Source: Paraburkholderia elongata (GTDB lineage Bacteria > Pseudomonadota > Gammaproteobacteria > Burkholderiales > Burkholderiaceae). Taken from it: a stretch of DNA of 64,000 nucleotides. The stretch covers positions 118,303 to 182,302 of the forward strand of contig NZ_WOEZ01000245.1 of the NCBI RefSeq assembly GCF_013177735.1, written 5' to 3'. Under the pieces are notes generated by a model. The model was given only the letters and a program-made list of their open reading frames with translations. It did not search any database and was not told where the DNA came from. This document shows, piece after piece, positions 1-7,685 of this stretch. Within the stretch, counting starts at the first letter, position 1, and each line of letters begins with the position of its first letter. The translations under genes were made by a program, and so were the position numbers.

Positions 1-192
1 CCGGATGCATTGACCGGTCTGGAAGCGAATCTGCGCTTCAACGGCCCGGAAACGATGGAGACGCGTATTTTCGGGCGTCTCACCGTATGGCAGAACTGGA
101 TCTTCAACCGGCCGAACGCAGTGGGCGAGAAGGGCGCGCTCAAGGTGTACGGCAAGGGCAGCAAGGCGCAATTCGACGTCTCGCGCGTTTGA
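1..192 (+). CDS. boxC: BoxC, benzoyl-CoA-dihydrodiol lyase, C-terminal fragment
   Basis: Only the last 63 codons lie in the window; the gene starts to the left. The tail contains METRIFGRLTVWQNWIF and GALKVYG, which I recognise as the conserved end of BoxC. This crotonase-superfamily enzyme cleaves the ring of 2,3-dihydro-2,3-dihydroxybenzoyl-CoA in the aerobic benzoyl-CoA (box) pathway. boxB follows about 100 bp downstream on the same strand and boxA after that, so the three are probably cotranscribed. The identification rests on the short C-terminus plus the operon context. Confidence 0.88.
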   Translation, partial: PDALTGLEANLRFNGPETMETRIFGRLTVWQNWIFNRPNAVGEKGALKVYGKGSKAQFDVSRV

Positions 193-289
193 TTCTTTTC
201 GACGCGACGCAATGTAACTGAACGCAGCGCCACCTGCCTGATACGCGCCTCTCATCCGCAAGCTCTGTATTCCGACCAAGGAACCGACC

Positions 290-1717
290 ATGTCAACGAT
301 CAACTACAGCGAAAAGATTCCGAACAACGTCAATCTCGCCGACGACCGCGCATTGCAACGCGCACTCGAACAGTGGCAGCCGAATTTTCTGTCGTGGTGG
401 GGCGATATGGGCCCGGAAGGCTCGCATGGCTATGACGTGTATCTGCGCACGGCGGTGAGCGTCGACGCGGGCGGTTGGGCGCATTTCGATCACGTGAAGA
501 TGCCGGACTATCGCTGGGGCATTTTTCTCACGCCCGGCGAGCAGGATCGCAAGATTCATTTCGGCGAGCACAAGGGAGAGGCTGCGTGGCAGGACGTGCC
601 CGGCGAGCATCGTGCGAATCTGCGCCGCATCATCGTCACGCAAGGCGATACAGAACCGGCTTCGGTCGAGCAGCAACGGCATCTGGGTTTGACCGCACCG
701 TCGATGTACGACATGCGCAACCTGTTTCAGGTGAACGTGGAAGAAGGCCGTCACCTGTGGGCGATGGTGTATCTGCTACATCGCTACTTTGGCCGCGACG
801 GTCGCGAGGAAGCCGAAGCATTGCTCGGCCGCCGTTCGGGCGACGAAGACAATCCGCGCATTCTCGGCGCCTTCAATGAGAAAACGCCGGACTGGCTCGC
901 GTTCTACATGTTCACGTACTTTACCGACCGCGACGGCAAGTTCCAGTTGTCGGCACTTGCCGAGTCGGGTTTCGATCCGCTTGCGCGCACCACGAAATTC
1001 ATGCTGACCGAAGAAGCGCATCACATGTTCGTCGGCGAATCGGGCGTGTCGCGTGTGATTCAGCGCACTGCGCAAGTGATGAATGAACTGGGCACGGACG
1101 ACGTCGCGAAGATTCGCGCGGCCGGCGTGATCGATCTGCCGACCATCCAGCGTTATCTGAACTTCCATTACTCGGTGACGATCGATCTGTTCGGCGCCGA
1201 TCATTCATCGAATGCGGCTACGTTCTATAGCTCGGGCCTGAAGGGTCGCTATGAAGAGAACAAGCGCGACGACGATCATCAATTGAACGGACAAAGCTAC
1301 AAGCTGCTCGACGTGCAGGACGGCAAACTGGTCGAGCGCGAAGTGCCGATGCTCAACGCCATGAATGAAGTGCTGCGCGACGACTACATTAAAGATTCGG
1401 TGGCAGGCGTCGGCCGCTGGAACAAGGTGCTCGAAAAGGCCGGCATCGATTTCCGCATGACGGTACCGCATAAAGCGTTCAACCGGCAGATCGGCACGTT
1501 TGCCGGTACCCGTGTGTCGCCGGATGGCCGCGTGATCAGCGAGACCGAATGGGCCGCCAATGAAGCGAAGTGGCTCGCCACGCCGGAAGATCGCGCGTAT
1601 GTCTCTTCGTTGATGGGCCGCGTCACCGAGCCCGGCAAGTTCGCGAACTGGATTGCGCCGCCGGCAATGGGCGTGAACCGTCAACCGGTCGATTTCGAAT
1701 ACGTGCGCTTTAACTGA
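290..1717 (+). CDS. boxB: BoxB, benzoyl-CoA 2,3-epoxidase oxygenase component
   Basis: 475 residues, the usual family length. It is the di-iron oxygenase that converts benzoyl-CoA to 2,3-epoxybenzoyl-CoA using electrons from BoxA. Two carboxylate/histidine ligand motifs of the ferritin-like fold are visible: EEGRH near residues 151-155 and EEAHH near 241-245. The start is supported by AAGGAACC just upstream and by the family-typical opening MSTINYSEKIPNN. It lies between the boxC tail and boxA with short gaps, consistent with one operon for benzoate degradation in the cytoplasm. Confidence 0.95.
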   Translation: MSTINYSEKIPNNVNLADDRALQRALEQWQPNFLSWWGDMGPEGSHGYDVYLRTAVSVDAGGWAHFDHVKMPDYRWGIFLTPGEQDRKIHFGEHKGEAAWQDVPGEHRANLRRIIVTQGDTEPASVEQQRHLGLTAPSMYDMRNLFQVNVEEGRHLWAMVYLLHRYFGRDGREEAEALLGRRSGDEDNPRILGAFNEKTPDWLAFYMFTYFTDRDGKFQLSALAESGFDPLARTTKFMLTEEAHHMFVGESGVSRVIQRTAQVMNELGTDDVAKIRAAGVIDLPTIQRYLNFHYSVTIDLFGADHSSNAATFYSSGLKGRYEENKRDDDHQLNGQSYKLLDVQDGKLVEREVPMLNAMNEVLRDDYIKDSVAGVGRWNKVLEKAGIDFRMTVPHKAFNRQIGTFAGTRVSPDGRVISETEWAANEAKWLATPEDRAYVSSLMGRVTEPGKFANWIAPPAMGVNRQPVDFEYVRFN

Positions 1718-1782
1718 GTACGGCGATTAAAAACGTGTGGCGTGCGGCGTCGTATTCGCACGAATATAGGGTGGAGGAAGTC

Positions 1783-3021
1783 ATGAACGGCCCAGTATCG
1801 ATCGAAGTTCTCAGGCAGCATCTGATCGATCCGGAAATCTGCATTCGCTGCAATACCTGCGAAGAGACTTGCCCGGTCGATGCGATCACGCACGACGAGA
1901 ACAATTATGTGGTCAAGGCGGATGTCTGCAACGGCTGCATGGCATGCGTGCCGCCGTGTCCGACCGGCGCGATCGATAACTGGCGCACCGTGCTGAAAGC
2001 CGATGCGTATTCCATCGACGAACAGTTCAAATGGGACGTGCTGCCCGAGCAGAACACGATGGCCGTGCCGGCGCCGGAAGATGCCGCGGCAGGATCGTCA
2101 GGCGATGCGCCGGCAGACGCGAGCGGTATTGAAGTCGATATCGTGCGCGGGTCGGTCGTGCCACCGTGGTCAGCTGCGAAACCGTACGTGAATCTCTACA
2201 CGCACAAGGCGCCAACTACCGCGACGGTGGTCGGCAACTACCGGCTCACCGACGGCTCGACCGATAGCGACATCCATCACATCGTGCTCGATTTCGGTTC
2301 GATGCCTTTTCCTGTGCTGGAGGGCCAGTCGATCGGCATCCTGCCGCCGGGAGCGACCGCGGACGGCCGCACGCATCACGCACGGCAGTATTCGATCGCG
2401 AGCCCGCGCGACGGCGAACGGCCCGGATATAACAACGTCTCTCTCACCGTGAAGCGCGTTTCCCAGCAGCACGGCGACGCGCTCGATGGGATCTGCTCGA
2501 ATTATCTGTGCGATCTGAAGAAGGGCGACGTAGTGAGCGTGATCGGCCCGTTCGGCGGCACCTTTCTGATGCCGAATCATCCGAACTCGCATCTGCTGAT
2601 GATTTGCACGGGCACCGGCTCAGCGCCGATGCGCGCGATGACCGAGTATCGCAGGCGGCGTCGTCTGAAAGGCGCGACCGGCAAGCTGATGTTGTTCTTC
2701 GGCGCGCGTACGAAAGAAGAGTTGCCGTACTTCGGGCCGCTGACGAATCTGCCCAAGGATTTCATCGACACGAATCTGGCGTTTTCGCGCACGCCGGGGC
2801 AGGCCAAGCGCTACGTGCAGGACGCGATGCGCGAGCGCGCGGGCGACGTCGCGCACATGCTCAAGGACGACAACACGCATATCTACGTGTGCGGCTTGAA
2901 GGGTATGGAAGACGGCGTGCTGCAGGCGCTCAAGGAAATCGGCGAACAGCACCAGCTCGATTGGGAAGCGTTATGGATGAAGTTGAAGCGGGAAGGGCGG
3001 CTGCATCTGGAGACGTATTGA
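1783..3021 (+). CDS. boxA: BoxA, benzoyl-CoA epoxidase reductase component
   Basis: 412 residues. The N-terminus carries two ferredoxin-type [4Fe-4S] motifs (Cys 20, 23, 26, 30 and Cys 49, 52, 55, 59). An alanine-rich linker and an FAD/NADP-binding reductase domain follow, with RQYSIAS and the nucleotide loop GTGSAPMRAM. BoxA passes electrons from NADPH to BoxB. The ATG chosen has GGTGGAGGAAG directly before it and gives the family start MNGPVSIEVLRQH; a GTG 48 bp upstream in the same frame lacks such a site and would add a non-conserved tail. It is the last box gene here, followed by a convergent toxin-antitoxin pair. Confidence 0.94.
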   Translation: MNGPVSIEVLRQHLIDPEICIRCNTCEETCPVDAITHDENNYVVKADVCNGCMACVPPCPTGAIDNWRTVLKADAYSIDEQFKWDVLPEQNTMAVPAPEDAAAGSSGDAPADASGIEVDIVRGSVVPPWSAAKPYVNLYTHKAPTTATVVGNYRLTDGSTDSDIHHIVLDFGSMPFPVLEGQSIGILPPGATADGRTHHARQYSIASPRDGERPGYNNVSLTVKRVSQQHGDALDGICSNYLCDLKKGDVVSVIGPFGGTFLMPNHPNSHLLMICTGTGSAPMRAMTEYRRRRRLKGATGKLMLFFGARTKEELPYFGPLTNLPKDFIDTNLAFSRTPGQAKRYVQDAMRERAGDVAHMLKDDNTHIYVCGLKGMEDGVLQALKEIGEQHQLDWEALWMKLKREGRLHLETY

Positions 3022-3045
3022 TCGATTAGCTTCCGGCCGGGAGTG

Positions 3046-3065
3046 GGCCCGCATGTTTGCGGGCC
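3046..3065. terminator. hairpin between convergent boxA and vapC-like genes
   Basis: An 8-bp perfect stem (GGCCCGCA/TGCGGGCC) with a TGTT loop lies 25 bp after the boxA stop and 10 bp before the end of the convergent toxin gene. There is no clear T-run on either side, so factor-independent termination is uncertain; it may act as a 3'-end stabiliser or a weak terminator. Confidence 0.4.
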
Positions 3066-3074
3066 GTGCGGCTC

Positions 3075-3470
3075 TTACCAGACCGTTTTAACGTGCGGAT
3101 ACGCGCGAATCTTTTCGTCCTTTGTCACTAGCGGTACGGCAAACTTGCGTGCGGTCGCGACGATCATCCTGTCGGCGGGGTCCTTATGGAACTCACCTGG
3201 AAGATCGACGGACTTCGTTGCGATTTCTACATCGACAGGTACAAAGCGTACCGCTTCGATGGCCGAGACAGTAGCGAGCCAACTGCTGACATCCATCGAG
3301 AGTAGGAGCCTTTCTCGCTCCACCAGCATGGCTATTTCCCATGCGGAAATAGCCGACACGATGATTTCCCCGCCGGCCATTTCGTGCGCGATGGCAGTCT
3401 TTGCTTTCTTGCTTAACGTCGGATCGCCGGTGACCCACCAGACCAGAGTATGGGTGTCCAGGACGATCAC
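3075..3470 (-). CDS. PIN-domain toxin of a VapC-like toxin-antitoxin pair
   Basis: 131 residues, typical for a single PIN domain. The acidic residues expected for a metal-dependent ribonuclease are present: Asp5 in VLDTHTLVWW, Glu45 in SAWEIAML, Asp97/Asp100 in DPADRMIVATA and Asp118. Its start codon overlaps the stop of the upstream antitoxin by 4 bp (ATGA), the usual arrangement for coupled translation. By family knowledge it would cleave RNA when not bound by antitoxin; the actual target cannot be read from sequence. The pair sits between two catabolic operons, as mobile stability modules often do. Confidence 0.9.
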   Translation of the reverse strand: MIVLDTHTLVWWVTGDPTLSKKAKTAIAHEMAGGEIIVSAISAWEIAMLVERERLLLSMDVSSWLATVSAIEAVRFVPVDVEIATKSVDLPGEFHKDPADRMIVATARKFAVPLVTKDEKIRAYPHVKTVW

Positions 3471-3703
3471 TGCGTCGCCTCCCAGTCGTCTTCTCCGATG
3501 GGAGCGGTGGGATTGTCGTAACGCACGACCGAGCCGCGTAGCACGTCGAGCGGACTGCGTTCTACACCGCGATAGGGCCGCACTTCAAGCGCCGGCTTGC
3601 CATGGTCAGTGACGATCAAGCTTTCGCCGGACGCCTCCACTTGCCGGAACAATTCGAGCGCCTTGGCCTTGAATTCGGACTTCGATACCAGATTGCCTTG
3701 CAC
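3467..3703 (-). CDS. Phd/YefM-family antitoxin
   Basis: 78 residues from the GTG start I prefer, which has AGGAG 5 nt upstream. The reading frame stays open a further 54 nt upstream, but that extension would cover the putative operator. The N-terminal part (SKSEFKAKALELFRQVEASG) and the following SLIVTDHGKPALEVRPY match the Phd/YefM DNA-binding fold. The C-terminal half is presumably the flexible toxin-neutralising segment. It is transcribed before the PIN toxin and overlaps it by 4 bp. Autoregulation is likely because a direct repeat overlaps its leader. Confidence 0.85.
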   Translation of the reverse strand: MQGNLVSKSEFKAKALELFRQVEASGESLIVTDHGKPALEVRPYRGVERSPLDVLRGSVVRYDNPTAPIGEDDWEATQ

Positions 3704-3710
3704 AATAGCT

Positions 3711-3734
3711 CCTATAGTCAGTTGCCTATAGTCA
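3711..3734 (-). promoter_or_regulatory. direct-repeat operator upstream of antitoxin
   Basis: Two exact 10-bp copies (plus-strand CCTATAGTCA at 3711-3720 and 3725-3734) separated by 4 bp lie immediately upstream of the antitoxin ribosome-binding site. Position and spacing (14 bp centre to centre) fit an autoregulatory site bound by the antitoxin or the toxin-antitoxin complex. The binding protein is inferred from context only. Confidence 0.55.
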
Positions 3735-3767
3735 TTATTGTACTCCAAAATGACCACTTAGATGCAG

Positions 3768-4493
3768 TCATTGGTCTGCTGATCCTTTCGCTTTCCCCTG
3801 CGCCGGCGACACCGCCCCACACGCCCGAATCACCAACTGCACGACTTCCTCCGTCGTCGCTTCAAACGCTTTCTGCGTCAGCGCGCGCTTGCCTTTAAGC
3901 GCGCGAATCTGCGCGTCAAAGTCGGCGTAATGCTGCGTAGTCGCCCAGATCATGTACATCAGCGTTTGTGCATTCACCGGCGCCAGCAGCCCGCGCGCGA
4001 TCCAATCGTCGATGACCTTCACCCGGCTGTCCAGCCATGGCTTCACGCGCCCCGTGAGAATGTCCTCCATATGCTCCGCGCCGTGGATGATCTCGCTCGC
4101 CCACACCTTCGAGCCTAATGGCCTGCGGCGTGACAACTCCATTTTCGCGCGTACGTATCCGCCTATCGCCTCGACCGGATCGTCGCTGCATTCGAACGTA
4201 TCCGCCGCGCGGTGCCAGTCTTCGAACAGGTCTTCCAGCACACGCCGGTACAACGCGAGTTTTGTCGGGAAGTAGTAATGCAGGTTAGCTTTCGGTAAGC
4301 CTGCGCGTTCCGCGATCATCGCCGTACTGGTTCCGTCGAGGCCACGTTCTGCGAAAACCGCTTCGGCGCACGCCAATAAATGCGCTTCATTCGACTCGCG
4401 AATGTGCGCCTTGCGCCGCCGCAAAGGTGCGCGAGTTTCGTCCTGTGTCTCGTCGTTTTCCGTGATGTCGGCAGCCACGTTGTTGTCTCTCAT
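3768..4493 (-). CDS. TetR-family regulator, RutR-like, of pyrimidine catabolism
   Basis: About 241 residues from the chosen ATG; in-frame starts up to 4565 are possible but add a non-conserved extension. A basic stretch (PLRRRKAHIRESNEAHLL) precedes the helix-turn-helix containing STAMIAERAGLPKANLHYYF and the hallmark YFPTK. The long C-terminal ligand domain (KVWASEIIHGAEHM, YMIWATTQHYADF) is like that of RutR, which senses uracil or thymine in enterobacteria. It is divergent from the pyrimidine catabolic genes, and a RutR-like palindrome lies in the shared intergenic region, so it probably controls that operon. The effector is not proven by sequence. Confidence 0.85.
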   Translation of the reverse strand: MRDNNVAADITENDETQDETRAPLRRRKAHIRESNEAHLLACAEAVFAERGLDGTSTAMIAERAGLPKANLHYYFPTKLALYRRVLEDLFEDWHRAADTFECSDDPVEAIGGYVRAKMELSRRRPLGSKVWASEIIHGAEHMEDILTGRVKPWLDSRVKVIDDWIARGLLAPVNAQTLMYMIWATTQHYADFDAQIRALKGKRALTQKAFEATTEEVVQLVIRACGAVSPAQGKAKGSADQ

Positions 4494-4639
4494 GTTGGCC
4501 TTCATCGGCATGTGTGCCGCGTCGCGCTTCATTCTAGTCGTTTGAGCGCGGATGGACACGCGCATTCGAGGCCGTCGAAAAATGCGTGCTGCAGTGCAAT
4601 GGCACGCTTCTCGCTATGTTTCCCACCGTACGAAAGGGA

Positions 4640-4668
4640 TTGATTTGGCGGGCTTAATCGTCTACAAC
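4640..4668 (+). promoter_or_regulatory. candidate promoter of pyrimidine catabolic operon
   Basis: TTGATT and TACAAC with exactly 17 bp between them lie about 170 bp before the amidohydrolase start. The -10 end touches the 18-bp palindrome listed next, so a repressor bound there would cover the transcription start. Sequence reading only. Confidence 0.45.
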
Positions 4669-4685
4669 CTGTCCAACTGGACAGG
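4668..4685. promoter_or_regulatory. RutR-like operator palindrome
   Basis: A perfect 8-2-8 inverted repeat, CCTGTCCA-AC-TGGACAGG. Its central CCA-NN-TGG core and half-site geometry match the known RutR consensus TTGACCANNTGGTCAA. It lies between the TetR gene and the divergent operon, directly over the predicted -10/start region. This is the strongest sequence link between regulator and operon. Confidence 0.65.
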
Positions 4686-4834
4686 ATTGAGATAGCGGGC
4701 GATGCCCCAGGGTTTGCCCTCTGATGAAGAGGCAATCGAAGGCATCGAGTGTGCACCGCCGCCGTGCGGCTATGCCCCAAAACCCGCCGCCCCTGCACCA
4801 GTTTCATGTCGATTCACCGAAAGGAGCGAGACGA

Positions 4835-6115
4835 ATGAACGCGGTATCCGAAGCGCTGAAGCACGCAGAACCCGCAACGTCGATCAGGGTCGACGGTAAG
4901 CGGCTGTGGGACAGCCTGATGACGATGGCGAAGATCGGCGCGACGCCCAAAGGCGGCGTCTGCCGGCTGGCGCTGACCGACCTCGATAAACAGGGGCGCG
5001 ACCTGATCGTCAGTTGGGCGAAGGAAGCGGGTTGCACGGTCAGTGTCGATCAGATGGGCAATGTGTTCATGCGCCGCGCCGGGCGCAACCCCGATGCGTT
5101 GCCGGTCATGACTGGCTCGCACGCGGATTCGCAGCCGACCGGCGGTCGTTTCGACGGCATCTACGGCGTGCTCGGCGGACTCGAAGTGATCCGTAGTCTG
5201 AACGATCACGGCATCGAGACCGAGCATCCGGTTGAAGTGGTGATCTGGACCAACGAGGAAGGCTCGCGCTTCGCACCGGCAATGGTTGCATCGGGTGTGT
5301 TCGCCGGCGTTTTCACGCTGGACTACGGCCTCTCGCGCAAGGACGTGGACGGCAAGACTATCGGCGAGGAACTCAAACGCATCGGCTATGCGGGCGATCT
5401 TCCGTGCGGTGGCCGCCCCTTGCATGCCGCGTTCGAATTGCACATCGAACAAGGGCCGATTCTCGAAGCCGAGCAAAAAACCATTGGCGTGGTGACCGAT
5501 GCGCAAGGTCAGCGCTGGTACGAAATCACACTGACGGGGCAAGAGGCGCATGCGGGTCCGACGCCGATGCCGCGCCGTCGCGATGCTTTGCTCGGGGCCG
5601 CGCGCGTAGTCGATCTGGTCAATCGCATCGGGCTGGATCACGCGCCGTTCGGCTGCGCGACGGTCGGCATGATGCAGGTCTATCCGAACTCGCGCAATGT
5701 GATTCCGGGTCGCGTGTTCTTTACCGTCGACTTCCGTCATCCGGATGACGCCGTGCTTGCGAAGATGGATGCCGCGTTGCGCGAGGGCGTGGCGAAAATC
5801 ACGAGCGGTATCGGTCTGGAAACCGAACTTGAGCAGATCTTTTACTACGCGCCAGTCGCTTTCGACGAAGCCTGCGTGAAGTCCGTGCGCGCCGCGGCCG
5901 AACGCTTCGGCTATTCGCATCGCAACATGGTGTCCGGTGCGGGACACGACGCCTGCTATCTGTCGCAGGTCGCGCCGACTTCAATGGTGTTCGTGCCGTG
6001 CGTCGACGGAATCAGTCACAACGAGATCGAGGACGCCACCTTCGAATGGATCGAAGCGGGCGCTAACGTCTTGTTGCACGCCATGCTCGGACGAGCGTGC
6101 GAGCCGGTTTCATAA
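4835..6115 (+). CDS. Zn-dependent N-carbamoyl amidohydrolase (beta-ureidopropionase type)
   Basis: 426 residues of the M20/AmaB-HyuC family. Metal-ligand motifs appear in order: TGSHADSQPTGGRFDG, NEEGSRFAP, HIEQGPILE and SGAGHDACYLS near the C-terminus. The start has GAAAGGAG 9 nt upstream; a longer in-frame option 111 bp upstream begins with a non-conserved proline-rich tail. In this operon the expected reaction is hydrolysis of N-carbamoyl-beta-alanine to beta-alanine, CO2 and ammonia, the last step of reductive uracil breakdown. The family also contains allantoate and L-carbamoyl-amino-acid hydrolases, so substrate is inferred from neighbours preT, preA and dihydropyrimidinase. Confidence 0.87.
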   Translation: MNAVSEALKHAEPATSIRVDGKRLWDSLMTMAKIGATPKGGVCRLALTDLDKQGRDLIVSWAKEAGCTVSVDQMGNVFMRRAGRNPDALPVMTGSHADSQPTGGRFDGIYGVLGGLEVIRSLNDHGIETEHPVEVVIWTNEEGSRFAPAMVASGVFAGVFTLDYGLSRKDVDGKTIGEELKRIGYAGDLPCGGRPLHAAFELHIEQGPILEAEQKTIGVVTDAQGQRWYEITLTGQEAHAGPTPMPRRRDALLGAARVVDLVNRIGLDHAPFGCATVGMMQVYPNSRNVIPGRVFFTVDFRHPDDAVLAKMDAALREGVAKITSGIGLETELEQIFYYAPVAFDEACVKSVRAAAERFGYSHRNMVSGAGHDACYLSQVAPTSMVFVPCVDGISHNEIEDATFEWIEAGANVLLHAMLGRACEPVS

Positions 6116-6130
6116 CGCTTTAGCGGTAGC

Positions 6131-6166
6131 GGTTGTGGTTGTGGTTGTGGTTGTGGTTGCGGTTGA
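6131..6166 (+). repeat. hexanucleotide tandem repeat (GGTTGT)
   Basis: Four perfect GGTTGT units followed by two one-base variants (GGTTGC, GGTTGA) begin 15 bp after the amidohydrolase stop codon. Non-coding; slippage-prone simple repeat between two operon genes. Confidence 0.8.
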
Positions 6167-6220
6167 TTCACCAGCCTCACCGTAGTGCCCATAAAACATG
6201 CCGCCCCGGCTCCGCTTCAG

Positions 6221-6243
6221 CGTAGCCGGCGGGACCGGCTACG
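6221..6243 (+). other. intergenic hairpin before preT
   Basis: A 9-bp perfect stem (CGTAGCCGG/CCGGCTACG) with a 5-nt loop lies 25 bp upstream of the preT start, within the presumed polycistronic message. It could be an mRNA processing or stability element; no T-run follows, so it is unlikely to be a terminator. Confidence 0.5.
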
Positions 6244-6268
6244 TCCTCACATTGAAGAAGGAACGTGT

Positions 6269-7618
6269 ATGGCCATCAAGCAAACCGGCGATATTGCGGC
6301 TCAGCGCCTATCGGCCGATCAACTCTCGTGCGAGTTCTCCGATATCGCGCCGTTGCTCGACGCGAGTGCCGCGGCCGCGGCAGCGAGCCGTTGTCATTAC
6401 TGTTACGACGCGCCGTGCGTGAACGCGTGTCCGACGCAGATCGACATTCCCAGTTTCATTCGCAAGATCAGCAACGGCAATCTGAAGGGCGCGGCCGTCG
6501 ACATTCTGTCGGCGAATCCGATGGGCGGCATGTGCGCGCGCGTTTGCCCGACCGAGATTCTTTGCGAAGGTGCTTGCGTGCGCAACCATCAGGATGCGAA
6601 GCCGGTGGCGATCGGCGCGTTGCAACGTCATGCGACCGATTGGGCGATGACGCGCGGCGAAGCGCTGTTCAAGCGAGCTGCTGAAACGGGGCGGCATGTC
6701 GCTGTGGTCGGTGCCGGACCGGCCGGACTTGCGTGTGCGCATCGGCTTGCATTGGCCGGCCACAACGTGACCATTTATGACGCCCACGAAAAAGCGGGCG
6801 GTCTGAACGAATACGGCATCGCTGCCTATAAAACCGTCGACGATTTTGCGCAGCGCGAAGTGGCGTGGCTGTGCTCGATCGGCGGCATCGAGATCCGGCA
6901 CGGCATCGCGCTTGGACGTGACGTGGATCTCGACGCGCTGCGGAAGCAATACGATGCGGTCTTCCTCGCGATCGGTCTCACGGGCGTGCGCGCATTGGCG
7001 ATGGAAGGCGAGGACCTGAGCGGCGTGATGAACGCAGTGGATTTCATCGAACAGGTGCGCACCGCGAGCGACTTCGGCACGGTGCCGGTGGGCCGCCGGG
7101 TCGTCGTGATCGGTGGCGGCAATACGGCAGTGGACGCCGCTGTGCAAAGCCACAAACTTGGCGCGACGTCGGTGACGATGGTGTATCGACGCGGCGTCGA
7201 GTCGATGAGCGCAACGTGGGCTGAGCGCGATTTCGCGCAGACCAACGGCGTCACGCTCGTCACGCACGCAACGCCGGTGCGTTTGATTGGAGAAGGCGGC
7301 GTGGTCACAGGTGTCGAATTCGAACGCACATCAAGCGATGGCACTCAGGAGCGCTTCGTGGTCGAGGCCGACATGGTGCTCAAGGCAATCGGGCAGACGC
7401 TGGTGCCGGTCGGAATCGAGCGCGAACTGTTGACGCTGGATGGCAGCCGTATCGCGGTCGATGCAAACGGACAAACCTCGCTGCCAGGCGTGTGGGCAGG
7501 TGGCGATTGCGCGGCGACGGATGGGATCGAACTGACGGTACAAGCGGTGCAGGACGGCAAGATCGCCGCTGCCGCGATTGACGCGCAGTTCGCCCGCACA
7601 GCGGTTAAAGCCGCGTAA
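6269..7618 (+). CDS. preT: NAD-dependent dihydropyrimidine dehydrogenase, flavoprotein subunit PreT
   Basis: 449 residues. The N-terminal iron-sulfur region has the cysteine-rich motifs CHYCYDAPCVNACPTQ and GMCARVCPTEILCEGACVR, as in GltD-type reductases. An FAD site (VAVVGAGPAGLACAHRLALA) and an NAD(P) site (VVVIGGGNTAVDAA) follow. With PreA it reduces uracil and thymine to dihydropyrimidines. The chosen ATG follows GAAGAAGGAA; an upstream in-frame start would cross the hairpin and adds a non-conserved arginine-rich tail. preA begins 67 bp downstream. Confidence 0.94.
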   Translation: MAIKQTGDIAAQRLSADQLSCEFSDIAPLLDASAAAAAASRCHYCYDAPCVNACPTQIDIPSFIRKISNGNLKGAAVDILSANPMGGMCARVCPTEILCEGACVRNHQDAKPVAIGALQRHATDWAMTRGEALFKRAAETGRHVAVVGAGPAGLACAHRLALAGHNVTIYDAHEKAGGLNEYGIAAYKTVDDFAQREVAWLCSIGGIEIRHGIALGRDVDLDALRKQYDAVFLAIGLTGVRALAMEGEDLSGVMNAVDFIEQVRTASDFGTVPVGRRVVVIGGGNTAVDAAVQSHKLGATSVTMVYRRGVESMSATWAERDFAQTNGVTLVTHATPVRLIGEGGVVTGVEFERTSSDGTQERFVVEADMVLKAIGQTLVPVGIERELLTLDGSRIAVDANGQTSLPGVWAGGDCAATDGIELTVQAVQDGKIAAAAIDAQFARTAVKAA

Positions 7619-7685
7619 GACCGCATAAAGCCGCTTAAGCCACGCATCAAACCAAGATAAAACAGCAGTCCCCAAGGAGCCGAAC

